From positions 4,402,001 to 4,466,000 of the forward strand of contig JAIOWQ010000002.1 of the NCBI GenBank assembly GCA_020975405.1: a DNA stretch of 64,000 nucleotides, in the 5' to 3' direction. This DNA is from Keithomyces neogunnii (taxonomy: Eukaryota > Ascomycota > Sordariomycetes > Hypocreales > Clavicipitaceae). The translations under genes were made by a program, and so were the position numbers. The notes beneath the pieces were generated by a model. It was not told where the DNA came from. It made no database searches and saw only the letters and a program-made list of their open reading frames with translations. Positions 42,238-53,003 of the stretch are shown here, in pieces; positions within the stretch are counted from its first letter, which is position 1; the number at the start of each line of letters is the position of its first letter.

Positions 42238-43183
42238 GTAGGACCCTGTGTGAGTCGTGTTCCCAACGTCTAGGGCTTGGCCTCAACTGTGCACCACTGG
42301 CTTGGGCCTCTCAGGTTTCAGGCAAGATTGCATCCGTACCGAGTACCTGCGGCCTTTGGGCCACTACCAGCGCCATGTGGTAATCTTGAGCGAGTCAGAC
42401 AGAGTTCGCAACTGCCTGTTGCTTGGGGGGACACGGTGACCACCAGTCCGTCCCAATGCCCAGGCGAGATTGCCACGCCAAGATGGCAACCAAGAGCCAC
42501 GGGCATGCCGATGGCAAAACTTCAATGCAGGTCGCATCTCCAACAGCTTGTTGCATGGTGCAGTAGCGCCATAGCCCTTGGCCGATGATGTATAATCATG
42601 TAGGCTGCGCAAAAGGGCACCATCTGTCCGTCATTGCATGATGCACGGCAAAGACAAGGCCGCCCACGGCACTGTCAGGTTGCCGTCCGGCGTCTGCGAC
42701 AGCTGAATAGTAGTGTCGAGATGGCAATGGAGAGATTGCGGCCCTGGTAGAAAGCGATCGATCCGGCGGGCCCCACAAGGAACGCCCACCGCAGACACGG
42801 CAGAGTTCCGTAAGCAGGCCCGTTGTTGGTGGTGCAAGATGTAAATCCAACAACTCCGGCACTGGCCATGCAGCCGGACACCGCACAGGGTTGGCAATAA
42901 TAAACACCAGCAGGCCAACATGCAATGCTTTTCGAACTCTTGCAGGACCATGTCTCCGGAATATCGATAGAGGCCGACATGGACATGTCAATGTCTCTGA
43001 TGCGCGCAAGACGATAGAAGAAGCTTGACGCTAATAAAAACGGGTGCGCTAAACTGACCAGAGCTTGGTACAATCATTGGCGAATCGCTGGCTGGGAAGC
43101 CTGTTGATGCAGTCGGAGCCAAGGAGACGGGACCATGTCTGATCTGGCGCAGAAATGGATGGCAGCAGCCATTGCCAACGGGT

Positions 43184-43209
43184 GTTTTTCTTTTTCTTTT
43201 TCTTTTTCC
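43184..43209. repeat. CTTTTT microsatellite
   Basis: About four copies of the 6-mer within a pyrimidine-rich stretch. Confidence 0.85.
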
Positions 43210-45531
43210 TCTTTCCCTTTTTTGTTGGTTTGCATGTCTCATTGGACTGGGTGGTTTGATTCCATGGCTCGACCTCGCCATTGATGAAGGTCTCTTCTGA
43301 GGTCTCTTCTGACTCGGGGACTAGGTCTTGGCTGCACGTGCGCGCAAGACTTGCGCATTGAAACTACCATGTCCGATCTTCCGGCATGATGGTGAATAAG
43401 ACAGACAGTCCTGCCCTGCACTGCTCTGGGCGGTGCATTGGCAACAGGGAGAAATAGCACTTGCTATATAAGCAGCGGTCGTGTTTTGAGTTGAAAACAG
43501 GGACGGTACAAGCAAATGGCAAGATGAGAGCAAAGCGGCATGCGTGTATATAGTGCAATATAGTCAAGACAAGAGAGAATAAACATACTTTGACATCATA
43601 GCCTGGGTGGCTCGTCTCAGCAGGTCGAAGCCGCCTGCTGAGCTGCCATGGCCCGCGTGGGCATGAGTGTGGACGTGGGCGCTCTCGGTGCCCGACATGG
43701 CTGAAGTCGATGGCAAGGCGTTGAGCAGCCCGAGACAATCGGAGGTGACAGTCTGCGAGAAGCTCACGGGACGGAGATGGAGAGAGAGAGAAGGGGGGAG
43801 GGACGCGGAGAGAGGCACGGAGGTTTCTCAAGAGGCGTCACCGAGTGTCACAGAATAGGTCGGCGGCAGAAGGATCGCAGCGTCGACGATGCGATGCAGC
43901 TGTGAGGTTATGAGTGTTGCAAGAGCAAGTGTCAACGGCTTGTAGGCGCGGCGGAGAAGAGAGCCCTGCGCGAGTGGATATGACGCAGAAAACTGGCGCG
44001 GGCTGGAGGCATGGCCTTGAGGCATGGACTTGGGGGCGAAGCAAAAATGTCAGTAAAATGGGCTGCCATCTTTTTACAGGGCGTCACTCCCAGGTGAGGG
44101 GCAAAAGGGCAACTGGATTCGAGCTCTCCAGGGCACGGAGTACAGCTGTTCCAATGGTCCAATGCATCGCTTGATGGATCTCGTGCGCCAGCCGCCATCT
44201 TGCTCCATGATTCCCACGTCCCAGCCCAGGCCGGCCTGTGGGTGCGAGAGACTCCTCCAACTCTGCTTCATCATCAACTTTAACTCCAACCGTGGGGAAC
44301 TGGGGCGCCATGGCCAGTCACATCGATGCAAAGCTAGAATCGGCCAGGAGCCGCCCCTCTGGCCTGCAATCTGCAACTCTATCAGCGTCCTATTCCTGCA
44401 TCCCCTCCGTCCCATCAATCGCCGCCAGCATGAAAGACTGCGTCCATGTAAGTAAGTACCTAGGTATTAGTCAATGTTAGCTTGGCCCGAGCTCGAGAGC
44501 CATCTATTATTAGCGGGCGGCCACCCCCCAGGCAGTCAGCTAGATTATATTTGTCATGAGCTGGTCCATGAACACCAGCCAGGCCCAACAATAGATGCTG
44601 AGACCCGGGCAAGTATCAGCCAGCTCCCGCAGCTCTGTCAAAGAGACTTGAATGATCAAACTCGCTCTCAAGACGTCGTGGCCGGCGCAGGAGAGGCGGC
44701 AAGGGCCGCAGGACTAAGCATCGACGGGGGCACCCCGGACAGTCAACGGCATGCGGCGTCTCGACAAAGAAAATACAGCCACCCTCCCCGAAAGGAAAGA
44801 CAAAGGACGGTGTGCTGCTTTGCATGATAGTCATTACAGGCGGCAGCCAATGCTCCGCATCCATGTGCCCAGCATGCCAAATGCGCCAAATGCCTGGCAA
44901 TTGGTCGCCGGCAAAGTGACACACCAGCTGCCATGGCGAATCCGTAGGTGGCACCCAGATGGCACCCAGATGGCAAGCAAACTTGACACGATACAAGAAG
45001 GCCGATGCACTCGACTTTCCATCCATCTGGCCCTTTCCTGCAGCTTTTCCCCCGCAGCTTGTGTGAAGGGGGGGAAACACGATGCAAAGAGCAATTCACG
45101 GTCACCTGCAAGTCTATTCCACAAAAAGACCTCTGCTTTGAAGCTCTCTCATGGTGCAGCCAACCTCGAACGTTGCATGCTTTGCTCCATGTCGTCAGCC
45201 TCGAATCAATTGCGTCTTTGGACATGTCCAAACTTGTGCATGCTGCCCACTCGAAGCAAACGTGTTGGCAACCATGTACAGCTGCAAAGTCGTCTCTCCC
45301 CTCCGTCTCCAAGACATTTCAGCGCACACAAGCCATCACACAAGCCGCCTGTGGTTGAACCTGGGCGGCAGATCCGGTGTCAGCCGCTTCCTTCTCAGCA
45401 ACCATGTTTGTGCAACCGTCACCCTTTGACTCACTTTCTGGCCACATCCCTCTAGAGCCTCATTCGAGACCTGCTCTCTTACCTCCAGACTGACACGTCT
45501 TTTGCCACTCTACCCTCCCAGCCTTTCAATA

Positions 45532-45720
45532 ATGTGGCAACCCGAAACTCGCAAACCCATCAACCCCGCCTTTGCACCACTGACACCCGAACCCCACTGG
45601 CATGTCCCAGGCGGCGAGGCATTCGCGTCGTCCAAAATCCACTTCATCAACATGCCCCGCCATTTGTTGGAGGTGCTGGAAAGCGCTGACGAACAGAAGA
45701 GGGGCGGGGCATTACTCCGT
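45532..45720 (+). other. Weak coding candidate
   Basis: From ATG 45532 a frame reads MWQPETRKPINPAFAPLTPE, then HWHVPGGEAFASSKIHFINM, with third-position C bias that looks coding. The frame continues to 46008 but loses that character after about 45700. A branch-site/acceptor-like sequence (CAGCTAACACGTATAG) sits at 45812-45827. No family recognised. It may be a small gene with a terminal exon I could not place, or a relic. Confidence 0.25.
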
Positions 45721-46239
45721 ACAGGCACATTGGTTGAGTTGATTGTGATTTGGTGCAGCGAAGCGCCGTCCCATCACAACTCAGAAGTTCGTATTTCCCA
45801 ATATTCGCCTCAGCTAACACGTATAGCACCGTTGGTTCGTGTTCGGCACCATGGGCCGTTGAGTTGCCCCGATTCATGGCCAAATCTGCCAGTGCTCTGG
45901 CGCGCCAAGAGGAGGCCAGCCTGGTCTGGACACATATCGACGGCTGACCGGGGGGGGTTGTCCAACTTTGGATCTGCATCGCCGAGACAAAGACACTGCA
46001 GTGATTGATTGGGCCGGCTTGCCATCCCCTATTTTGTCGTTTCCTTGGCAGCCATCGAGTGGCATCATGTCACCTATTCTGCATTGCAGGATGGGGGCTG
46101 AGCAACTGAGCAAAGACACTCGGATCAAGGCGACTGTCAGGACACGTCCTGCTTCACAGGCTTCACACGTCTGGGCGTTGCTCTGCCTTGCCCTTGCCTC
46201 TTAAAGTGAAATAAGTCTACGGTCTTTCACGTGATCAAA

Positions 46240-46341
46240 GGCCGTGTAGCTCAATGGCAGAGCGTCTGACTACGACTAGTGTCCCAGTGACATTACGATA
46301 ATGTAATCAGAAGGTCGCAGGTTCGACCCCTGTCTCGGTCA
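46240..46341 (+). tRNA. tRNA-Arg(ACG), with 30-nt intron (copy 1)
   Basis: Cloverleaf drawn by hand: acceptor GGCCGTG, D-arm GCTC/GAGC, anticodon stem TCTGA/TCAGA with loop CTACGAA (anticodon ACG, read as ICG for CGN codons), T-arm GCAGG TTCGACC CCTGT, discriminator A. The intron lies after position 37, the normal site. Mature length 72 nt. Acceptor position 6:67 is a U:U mismatch, shared by all three copies. Confidence 0.88.
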
Positions 46342-46359
46342 TCTTTGATTTCGGACATA

Positions 46360-46457
46360 GGCCGTGTAGCTCAATGGCAGAGCGTCTGACTACGATGAGT
46401 GTTCATAACACTAAGTATGTAATCAGAAGGTCGCAGGTTCGACCCCTGTCTCGGTCA
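46360..46457 (+). tRNA. tRNA-Arg(ACG), with 26-nt intron (copy 2)
   Basis: Identical mature sequence to copy 1, starting 18 bp after its end, but the intron is different and 4 nt shorter (starts TGAGTGTTCATAACAC). Followed by a T-rich RNA polymerase III terminator (TTTCTTTTTCCTTTTT). Confidence 0.88.
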
Positions 46458-47451
46458 TTTCTTTTTCCTTTTTGATATGAATCACAATCTGTATATATAT
46501 ACGGTGGGGAGCTTCTTTGCAGGAAGCGATGTAAACTCTTCCTGCTTTTTTGTTCACAATACATACCTATGGAGTTACATCCATATTCAAATACGGCGAA
46601 GAAAGAGTTTTTTTGACGCCACGGTAACCAGGAGTCAGATGGGAAGTGCATGTCATCAATGTCCATAGATGTGCATGTAACAGGATGCTTTACCGGGCCG
46701 TTTGGGCCCGTTGTCTTGGGTGTGCGATGACTCCTATCGCATACATCCGAATGGGTGAGATGAATGGGCGATTTATACTGAGTGATGAGTGAGCCATCAT
46801 CCCGAAAAGCCCACACCAGTCAACATATCTGCCCGTGGGCGACAAGTTCTAGAGCCTTGACGACCAAAATACGTGTCAGGCATCATCGCGCACCTGAGCA
46901 GACCAGCACTCTTGAAGGCTCTGAAACTTCCAATGGGTTATCTAATGAAGCCCCCAGACTCGCTTGGCAGTTGTCGTTACTTCTGACAAAAAGTGCCATG
47001 GTTCCGGAGCCACATATACATACCCTATACGACTATTTTTTCCCTGTTATGCCGACTTGGTCATGCATGCATAGGACAACATTATGCATAGGACAACATA
47101 ATGACAATTTAAATGGCTGGTATTTGAGTGTGAAGGGTACGCAAAGTTGAGAGGATGAGTTGCTGGGCGTCTAGTTTTGCAGCCCAAGCTCCAACATATT
47201 CCAGGGTACACACAAACACATGCAGTGCGTGGAACAGCAAAAACACAGCCTCATGGCTGTGCCAAATTGTCAAATGTACAAAGTAGTAGATGTGCAACTC
47301 GACCTGTTTACCAACTCAAGCTCTGACAGGCCAGAGGTAACACACCAAAAAAACACCAGCCAAGGCAAATAGAAAAAGAGCAAAAAGTTCAAAGTCGTAA
47401 CTATTCCAAATAAGCTATTCCTAAGAAAAGGGGAAAATAGTGCAAAAAGAA
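46458..47451. other. Spacer between inverted tRNA-Arg genes
   Basis: About 1 kb with no gene seen, lying between tRNA copies in opposite orientation. Confidence 0.55.
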
Positions 47452-47549
47452 TGACCGAGACAGGGGTCGAACCTGCGACCTTCTGATTACATACTTAGTG
47501 TTATGAACACTCATCGTAGTCAGACGCTCTGCCATTGAGCTACACGGCC
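47452..47549 (-). tRNA. tRNA-Arg(ACG), with 26-nt intron (copy 3, inverted)
   Basis: Reverse-strand copy identical to copy 2 over its whole length, intron included. T-rich terminator follows on the minus strand. Confidence 0.88.
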
Positions 47550-48138
47550 TGTTTCTTGTTATTCCCAAGCTTCCTTATTGATATTCATTAAGCTTTGGGC
47601 AAGAAAGCTAGTCCATTACTCACATTGCGTGGTCGCACAGAGCCTTTGGTCGTTCCCATTCACACCCCTGAGAGATTTGTATTAGAGAGCGGCATCTTTA
47701 CACCAATGTAGACGCCTTGACATATTTCTGCGCATATCATTGTGTTTTGATATTGGTCTTTTGGCGGCGTATTGACCAAGTGCAATATTGAAGGGGCATT
47801 CATGACGGGCGCATAAACAATATGAAGGCATATTGCAGATTGCAGATTGCAGAGGAAACGTCATCAAAATACAAAACACAGGTAGCAGAGTTGGAGCAAT
47901 ATATATCGTTGCAGCCTGATGCCTGGCGCACCCCGAACAAGCATTGCACTGAAGCAGAAAACGACATGCCGCACCCAGGCGTTTCATCCATCGAGTACCA
48001 AGATCTACTGATACACGGCCATGTTCACGCAGGCCACCCAGGAATAAGGCAGACACAGTCCACTCGGTGCTGAAAAGGGTCGTGGATGAAGCATCGCACA
48101 ACCCTCAACAGGTAGTCATCCCTCCCCAAGGAGCCAGT
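47550..48138. other. Intergenic, no gene seen
   Basis: Between the inverted tRNA and the small minus-strand gene. ORF 47682-48101 (minus) lacks domain features. Confidence 0.5.
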
Positions 48139-48501
48139 CTAGTCGCTACCATCCTTCACATCCTTGATCCTCGCCAGCCATTTCTTCTCCATGTCCAGCG
48201 TGATACCTTGCGGATACAGTTGCGGATCGACACCTTGCCGGCTCACCAGGGGATCGGGATACTTTTCTGTCGACGGAGTTAGCACGGTCAATTCCCTCGT
48301 TCAAACCTTCCCCCCAAGACGTCCCCAAGACGCCGCGCAAGAGACTAGAAACAGGCGAGACCAACTCGGGTTAAAGGCCTGGTCTGATAGTCTGGCCACA
48401 ACCTTGTCGTATTCCTCCTTTCTTCTGGAACTGCTGCCCGCAGGCGTGACTGGCTCGGCGACTTCAAAGTGAGGTTGGGAGGAGCTGGGTCCACCCGCCA
48501 T
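48139..48501 (-). CDS. Small two-exon protein, function unknown
   Basis: Exons 48366-48501 and 48139-48266 give 87 aa. The intron (48267-48365) has branch GTGCTAACT and acceptor GTCGACAG; its donor GTTGGT is non-consensus and is the weak point. Exon 1 reads MAGGPSSSQPHFEVAEPVTP, then a helix (SSRRKEEYDKVVARLSDQAF). Exon 2 reads YPDPLVSRQGVDPQLYPQGI, then LDMEKKWLARIKDVKDGSD. The joined frame keeps phase and has a clear helix - proline-rich loop - helix pattern, unlike chance ORFs nearby. No signal peptide or membrane segment. I do not recognise the family. It is divergent from the SUZ gene. Confidence 0.5.
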
Positions 48502-49173
48502 GGCTCGTAGGAGGCGCGGCTGATGTAGGAATAATCCTGGGCAAGGTCAAGTAGAATTTGGCTACTCGTGGGATTGATGTCGAGGGCGATTGCGCACTAA
48601 AAATAAGCAAGCATCAAGGCTTAAAAGCCACCATGGCAGCAGGTTTGAGATTTCGCCGAGTCCTGTCATGCCATTCCAAAGCTGGAGCCCCCAATATTAG
48701 TACTTATTAAGTACTTTAGGTACTTTAACTAAAGTAGAAAGATCGAACCCCTCTCACCCCGCTGTGCGCGCCGTCCACTGCAGGCCCTCGAGGGACTTTG
48801 ATCCACACCAAAGATTGCACTGGAGAACGGGTACACATGTGCCCTCCGACAGAGAGCCGTAGGGTTCGACCATCCGACTTGGACGGTGCATGGGCACTGC
48901 AAAAAAAAAGTGGCCTGCCCGCCCGACTGCTCCCAAGGTTCAACAGACTCTCCCGCCCTCGCCTTCCGAACGACCAAAGTCTCATCACCTCCCCACCTGC
49001 CAACAGTCCAGATTCGCCTACGCCTCTGCTGAATGCCGCTGCCTTGAGGGGATCAGCTCTGTCTGGTTGTTCCATTGGGCCGTCCCTTGCTGCAGCCATC
49101 ATATCACTATCGCCCTCGGCCACACCACCACTCACTGTACCTGATCCGACGCGGAGAAACCCCCCGGACCAAG
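48502..49173. other. Divergent promoter region
   Basis: Between the small minus-strand gene and the SUZ gene. Holds a palindromic AGTACTTATTAAGTACT tract at about 48698-48735. No gene seen. Confidence 0.5.
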
Positions 49174-50134
49174 ATGAAGAAGTCCAGTGTCCCGGATGCG
49201 TGGGATGATGATTGGGAAGCCCAGGCAGACAGAGCTGCCGTTGATGACGACGAGAACCATAACCAAGGCGGAGTGTCTCTACATGCCGCGGAGCCCTTGT
49301 CCAGAGCCGAGCGCGTCACGCAGCATGAAGAAGCGAATCGGAAGGTGTGGGAATCTGCGTATGTCGGCTCCGCGTCGCCCCCTGTCATCAGCACAGCTTG
49401 TACTAATACTTTCACCGCATAGGGACGCAACGCCCCAGACATTTCACTATCTCGAGGCCAACAGCACCGTCCCTCTGACCTCGGCGTTCAAACCGCAAGT
49501 CAAGGTGCTCAGCCGTAAACCCGTCATCGCCAAGCGAGACCCCATGACTGGCATGTCTCAGCTTTCCATGGACGACGACGACTCTGAAAAGGACACAAAG
49601 CTTCCACAACTTACGGCCGAAGAGATTCGTGCCAAGCAGAAGCGGGACCTGGAGGAGAAACAACGTCGATATGACGAGGCGCGTGCCAAGATTTTTGGAG
49701 AGTCGAATCCTTCCAGCAGGGGATCATCGCCGGGGACCGTGACACCGCCCCGGAGCGACAGTAGGCACTCCGGGAGGGGACGTGGAAGGGGCGGCGGCGG
49801 CGGCGGCGGCGGGCAGCGTAACAATAATGGCAATGGTGGTAATGACGGGGCGAGGCAAACTGAGATGAGAAGAGTGAATGGCCAAGCTTCGTCGGGGAGG
49901 GAGCTTTACGATCCGAATTTCTCGCCAAAACCGGAATCAATAGGCCAGTACCGGGGAGGCGCAGGTGGGAGAGGTGACGGCGACGGAGGTTCCGGAAGAG
50001 GAACGCCGTTTAGAGACGATCAGTACCAGTTGCCGGCACCTCAACAACAAGCAGCCATCCGAATGCCAAAAGGGCCGGATGGTTCAGGCCGTGGAGGATT
50101 TGGGTTCGCACGTCGAGGTGGGAAAGAGAGCTGA
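49174..50134 (+). CDS. SUZ-domain RNA-binding protein
   Basis: Two exons, 49174-49358 and 49423-50134, giving 298 aa. The intron joins GC|G in phase (WESADATPQTFHYL). N-terminus: KKSSVPDAWDDDWE, an acidic motif seen in fungal and animal SUZ proteins such as SZRD1. Middle: the SUZ core FKPQVKVLSRKPVIAKRDP, then LTAEEIRAKQKRDLEEKQRR and a helix ending AKIFGESN with serine-rich SSRGSSPGT. The C-terminus is Arg/Gly-rich with an eight-glycine run encoded by GGC repeats and a final GRGGFGFARRGGKES. SUZ domains bind RNA weakly; RGG tails add nonspecific RNA contact. The protein is probably cytoplasmic and involved in mRNA translation or stability, by inference. Convergent with NAR1, about 105 bp between stops. 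Confidence 0.85.
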
Positions 50135-50239
50135 TGGGCTCGAACCTCATCATGGATCATCATGGGAGGAGAAAAGCAAAAGGCTTCTTATTATTGCGAA
50201 AGCTCTCTTCTTGTTACAAAGAGACAGAGAGACATGAGA

Positions 50240-51982
50240 CTACCACCCGCCACCAACCTTGCCAGCCAGCTGAACCACTCTTTCGGCCTCGGTCCCCTTT
50301 CCGACGTCGCTTATGACCTCGCGATACGTCGTGAATGCAAGTCTATCTATGCTAATGCCCGTTACTTCACACCAGTACGCCAGGGTATCATGTACATATG
50401 AGCGAGAAATGCCACCCACCATATCGTCGCTGCTGGGATGCTCACCGTTTGCTGCAACTGCACCATGAATGTCGTCACCCGAGAAATATGCCTCATCCAC
50501 CTCGGCCAACCACTCCTTTTGTTCTTGAGGACCGGGATTGCCCGAGAATTGCTTCCTCTCGAGAACAACTTGGTCATCGACCTTGATCTGGCCACCGCCA
50601 TTGGTGCAGCCGCCTGGACATGCCATGACCTCGACATAGCTGTACTCGAGAGACGCCGACTTCCCGGTTGGCCGTCGAGCGCTGCCAAACGGCTTGCCAC
50701 CAGGCATTCGGGAAGGTCGAGCTGGCTTCAGCCTCCGTACCAAGTTTTGAATATTTCTGAATCCATAGTAGCGGGCCGCCTTGAACACAGGCTCACCGCC
50801 GACGGCGACGACAAACTCAACAACGTCGGCATTACGACCGCGGGTGGTTTGGATCTCGGCACCGGGTATTTGCGCAGCCTTGCACTGCAGAATGTGATGG
50901 AGGAGGCCGCCTGAAGAACCCGCGGATCGTGGCAGTTTGGGGGCGGCCCGAGAGGGAAACAGGAAGCCGTGCAGCCGGGCGTCGGGAAAGGGTACGGCGG
51001 GATCTAGTAGAGAAGCAGTGGCTGCGTTGCCGCGCGGAATATCAAAGAAACCAAGTCCTCTTGATTCAGCCAGCATCAGAACCTCCTTGCTCGTGATGAC
51101 GCAGTCCACGTCCCTAACCCCCCGTCCTGGTAGTCCCGAGCCAGCCCACACCTCATCCGTGAGTTCCTCCCGACTTGCCTCGAGCTTCTTGTCGAAGCAC
51201 GGCATGACGGCCAGGTGCCATATCCTGCTCGGCGGAATACCCAGCTTCCTGCTCAGGGTTGTCTTGAGCAAGGTGCCCATGAGCGCCTGCGGGGACTTGA
51301 GCCGCGACAGGTGCGGCAGCACATGGGGATGCGTCTTTTCCGCGTAGCACACCCAGCCGGGGCACGCAGACGACAATATGGGCTGCGCGGGCGCACTCGG
51401 GCCCGAACCCCCTCGCAGAACCTCGTCCGCGCCCAGAACGAGGGCCGCCTCCCTCGCAACATTCGTATCGACGACCCAGGTGAAGCCGTTCTTCCACCTC
51501 CCGCCGCTCGCCAACCCCATCTGCCTGCTCCGCAGCAGCGTCTCCAGCATCCGGCCGGCCTGGGCCTCCGACACGCCGCTCCCACAAGCAGCGGCCAGAT
51601 TGGCCCTCGTCTGCGGGCTCACGCTCGCCACGAACAACTTGGCCTGCTCATTCTCCAGCCCCTCGACCGTCAACCCGCCGTGCCCGTCAGACACGAGCGT
51701 CAGAGCCGGCGCAGCGTCCAGCGTGGCCAGCACCTCGGCGTGGCTCTGCAAGCTAACCAGGACGGCCTCGGCAGACGTCACGCAGCCAGAGCACGCCAGA
51801 CAGTCCGTCAGCGAAATCTGCGCGGCCGACGCGCCTTCACCCCGCGCCTGCTGCCCGTCCAGTATCACCTCGGTCTCGCCCGACGGCGCAGGAGCGGCAG
51901 GAAGCGTCTCGACGGGCTTTATGCATGCCACGCCCGGGGAAATGAAGTCGTTTAGGTCGTCGACGGAGAGAATGGCGCTCAT
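50240..51982 (-). CDS. NAR1: Cytosolic Fe-S cluster assembly factor Nar1
   Basis: 580 aa, single exon, ATG 51982 (MSAILSVDDLNDFISPGVAC). Iron-only-hydrogenase-like protein of the CIA machinery, which passes [4Fe-4S] clusters to cytosolic and nuclear apoproteins. The N-terminal cluster ligands are visible: C20 and C61-C64-C67 in LTDCLACSGCVTSAEAV. The second cluster region has SSACPGWVCYAEK, HLAVMPCFDKKLEASREE and, near the C-terminus, VMACPGGCTNGGGQIK. A glycine-rich SAGSSGGLLHHIL segment also matches the family. All Cys motifs expected for two clusters are present, so it looks functional. Length is slightly above yeast Nar1 (491 aa). Confidence 0.95.
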   Translation of the reverse strand: MSAILSVDDLNDFISPGVACIKPVETLPAAPAPSGETEVILDGQQARGEGASAAQISLTDCLACSGCVTSAEAVLVSLQSHAEVLATLDAAPALTLVSDGHGGLTVEGLENEQAKLFVASVSPQTRANLAAACGSGVSEAQAGRMLETLLRSRQMGLASGGRWKNGFTWVVDTNVAREAALVLGADEVLRGGSGPSAPAQPILSSACPGWVCYAEKTHPHVLPHLSRLKSPQALMGTLLKTTLSRKLGIPPSRIWHLAVMPCFDKKLEASREELTDEVWAGSGLPGRGVRDVDCVITSKEVLMLAESRGLGFFDIPRGNAATASLLDPAVPFPDARLHGFLFPSRAAPKLPRSAGSSGGLLHHILQCKAAQIPGAEIQTTRGRNADVVEFVVAVGGEPVFKAARYYGFRNIQNLVRRLKPARPSRMPGGKPFGSARRPTGKSASLEYSYVEVMACPGGCTNGGGQIKVDDQVVLERKQFSGNPGPQEQKEWLAEVDEAYFSGDDIHGAVAANGEHPSSDDMVGGISRSYVHDTLAYWCEVTGISIDRLAFTTYREVISDVGKGTEAERVVQLAGKVGGGW

Positions 51983-53003
51983 GTTTGCGCTGTCGTCAAC
52001 GACCGGGCTGTCGACTCGGTGGCGAAACCTGTTGATTCCTCTCTGCGGGGCTTGATTTTTCCTCCAGCGAGAAATCTAGAAGTGTCAACTGTCGATGTAT
52101 ACTTTGGACTTTTATCGAGCGCAGAGAAGGTGAAGTGTTGCAGAGTGTTCAACGCTTGGTTATGGTTTTATCATGTATTAGTGGGATGGGATGGTAGTCG
52201 CCGCAATAAAAAGTCGCGGATTAGAAATGGACGACCCCACCTTCTTTACGGGACGTCGATAAGCGGCCGCTCGCATGCGACATCGGCGTGCGGCATGATT
52301 GGTCGGCGGACTTGTACAAAGTATGTAGGCAGGTACTTGCATGGGACCAGACCGTAGCGAACCATGTACGGAGTAAAAATATTCGTTTTCTCCTTGAACG
52401 GAGTACCATTTTTTTTTTGTAATTGCGCTGTTCTAGTAAGTTGTTTATGGTCGCTTTTTGCTTGTGCTGGCGCTTGTACCATCCGCCAAGCAGGATCCAG
52501 GAGCAGCAAGGACTCTGGATTCTTGCACCCAAGTTCCATGTACAGTGAGTGCCTCATTGCATACATGACAATGGCCCGCTCCCAACCGATTCCTACTTTC
52601 CCCCATGCAACAGCCACGGGCCACCTGAGAAAACACGGCCTTGCTTGGGATCCAAGTGCCATGATACCCCGTGCCAGGCAGCAAGTGGCCCGATTTCAAA
52701 ACACGGGCCATGTCCAGTGTCCTCGCACAACTTGCCATGCTAGTCTCGCACCGTACCCAGGAATGTATTTTCTGCATCCCACGAAAAAACGCTCATCTAA
52801 TACTCCATACATTCGTAAATATACAAACGCCCCAACTCCACGACTCCTTTCCTTGGCTAGAATCATTCTCTCCCTCTCATCGTACGAGGTGCCCAGTCCA
52901 CACCGTGCCATCCATGAATATTCACCCAAGACGGGCTGGGAAAAACGTGACGTCTCATTTTTGTCCATTTACCCCCCATTCGATGCTCCGTGTAGCCCAG
53001 CTC
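51983..53003. other. Intergenic, no gene seen
   Basis: NAR1 promoter and 3' flank of the C2H2 gene. Contains TACGGAGTA at 52367-52375. The longest ORF (52364-53161 plus) overlaps the C2H2 coding end and has no domain. Confidence 0.5.

Larger units (their letters stand above)
41241..46239. other. 5.0-kb tract without confident protein genes
   Basis: Upstream of SCH9. Holds an 11-bp tandem repeat (41837-41869), a long TACCTA/TAGGTA inverted repeat (42104-42237), a CTTTTT microsatellite (43184-43209), ACCTAGGT at 44458 and TACGGAGTA (reverse) at 45713. One weak coding candidate lies at 45532-45720. Many ORFs of 60-234 codons lack domains. Confidence 0.5.

Noticed and set aside
42675..43073. Cys-containing minus-strand ORF that might suggest a small secreted protein
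   Set aside because: No proper signal peptide at its start, irregular cysteine spacing and no supporting context.
43589..43698. His-rich minus-strand exon candidate (starts MSGTESAHVHTHAHAG) with a good GTATGT donor
   Set aside because: The only acceptor found gives a roughly 70-residue protein without recognisable features; too weak to call.
44751..45455. 234-codon plus-strand ORF
   Set aside because: No domain, low-quality composition and no splice or promoter context; overlapping ORFs of similar quality exist on the other strand.
51215..51955. 246-codon plus-strand ORF antisense to NAR1
   Set aside because: Shadow of the NAR1 coding strand; composition is Arg/Pro-rich as expected for an antisense frame.
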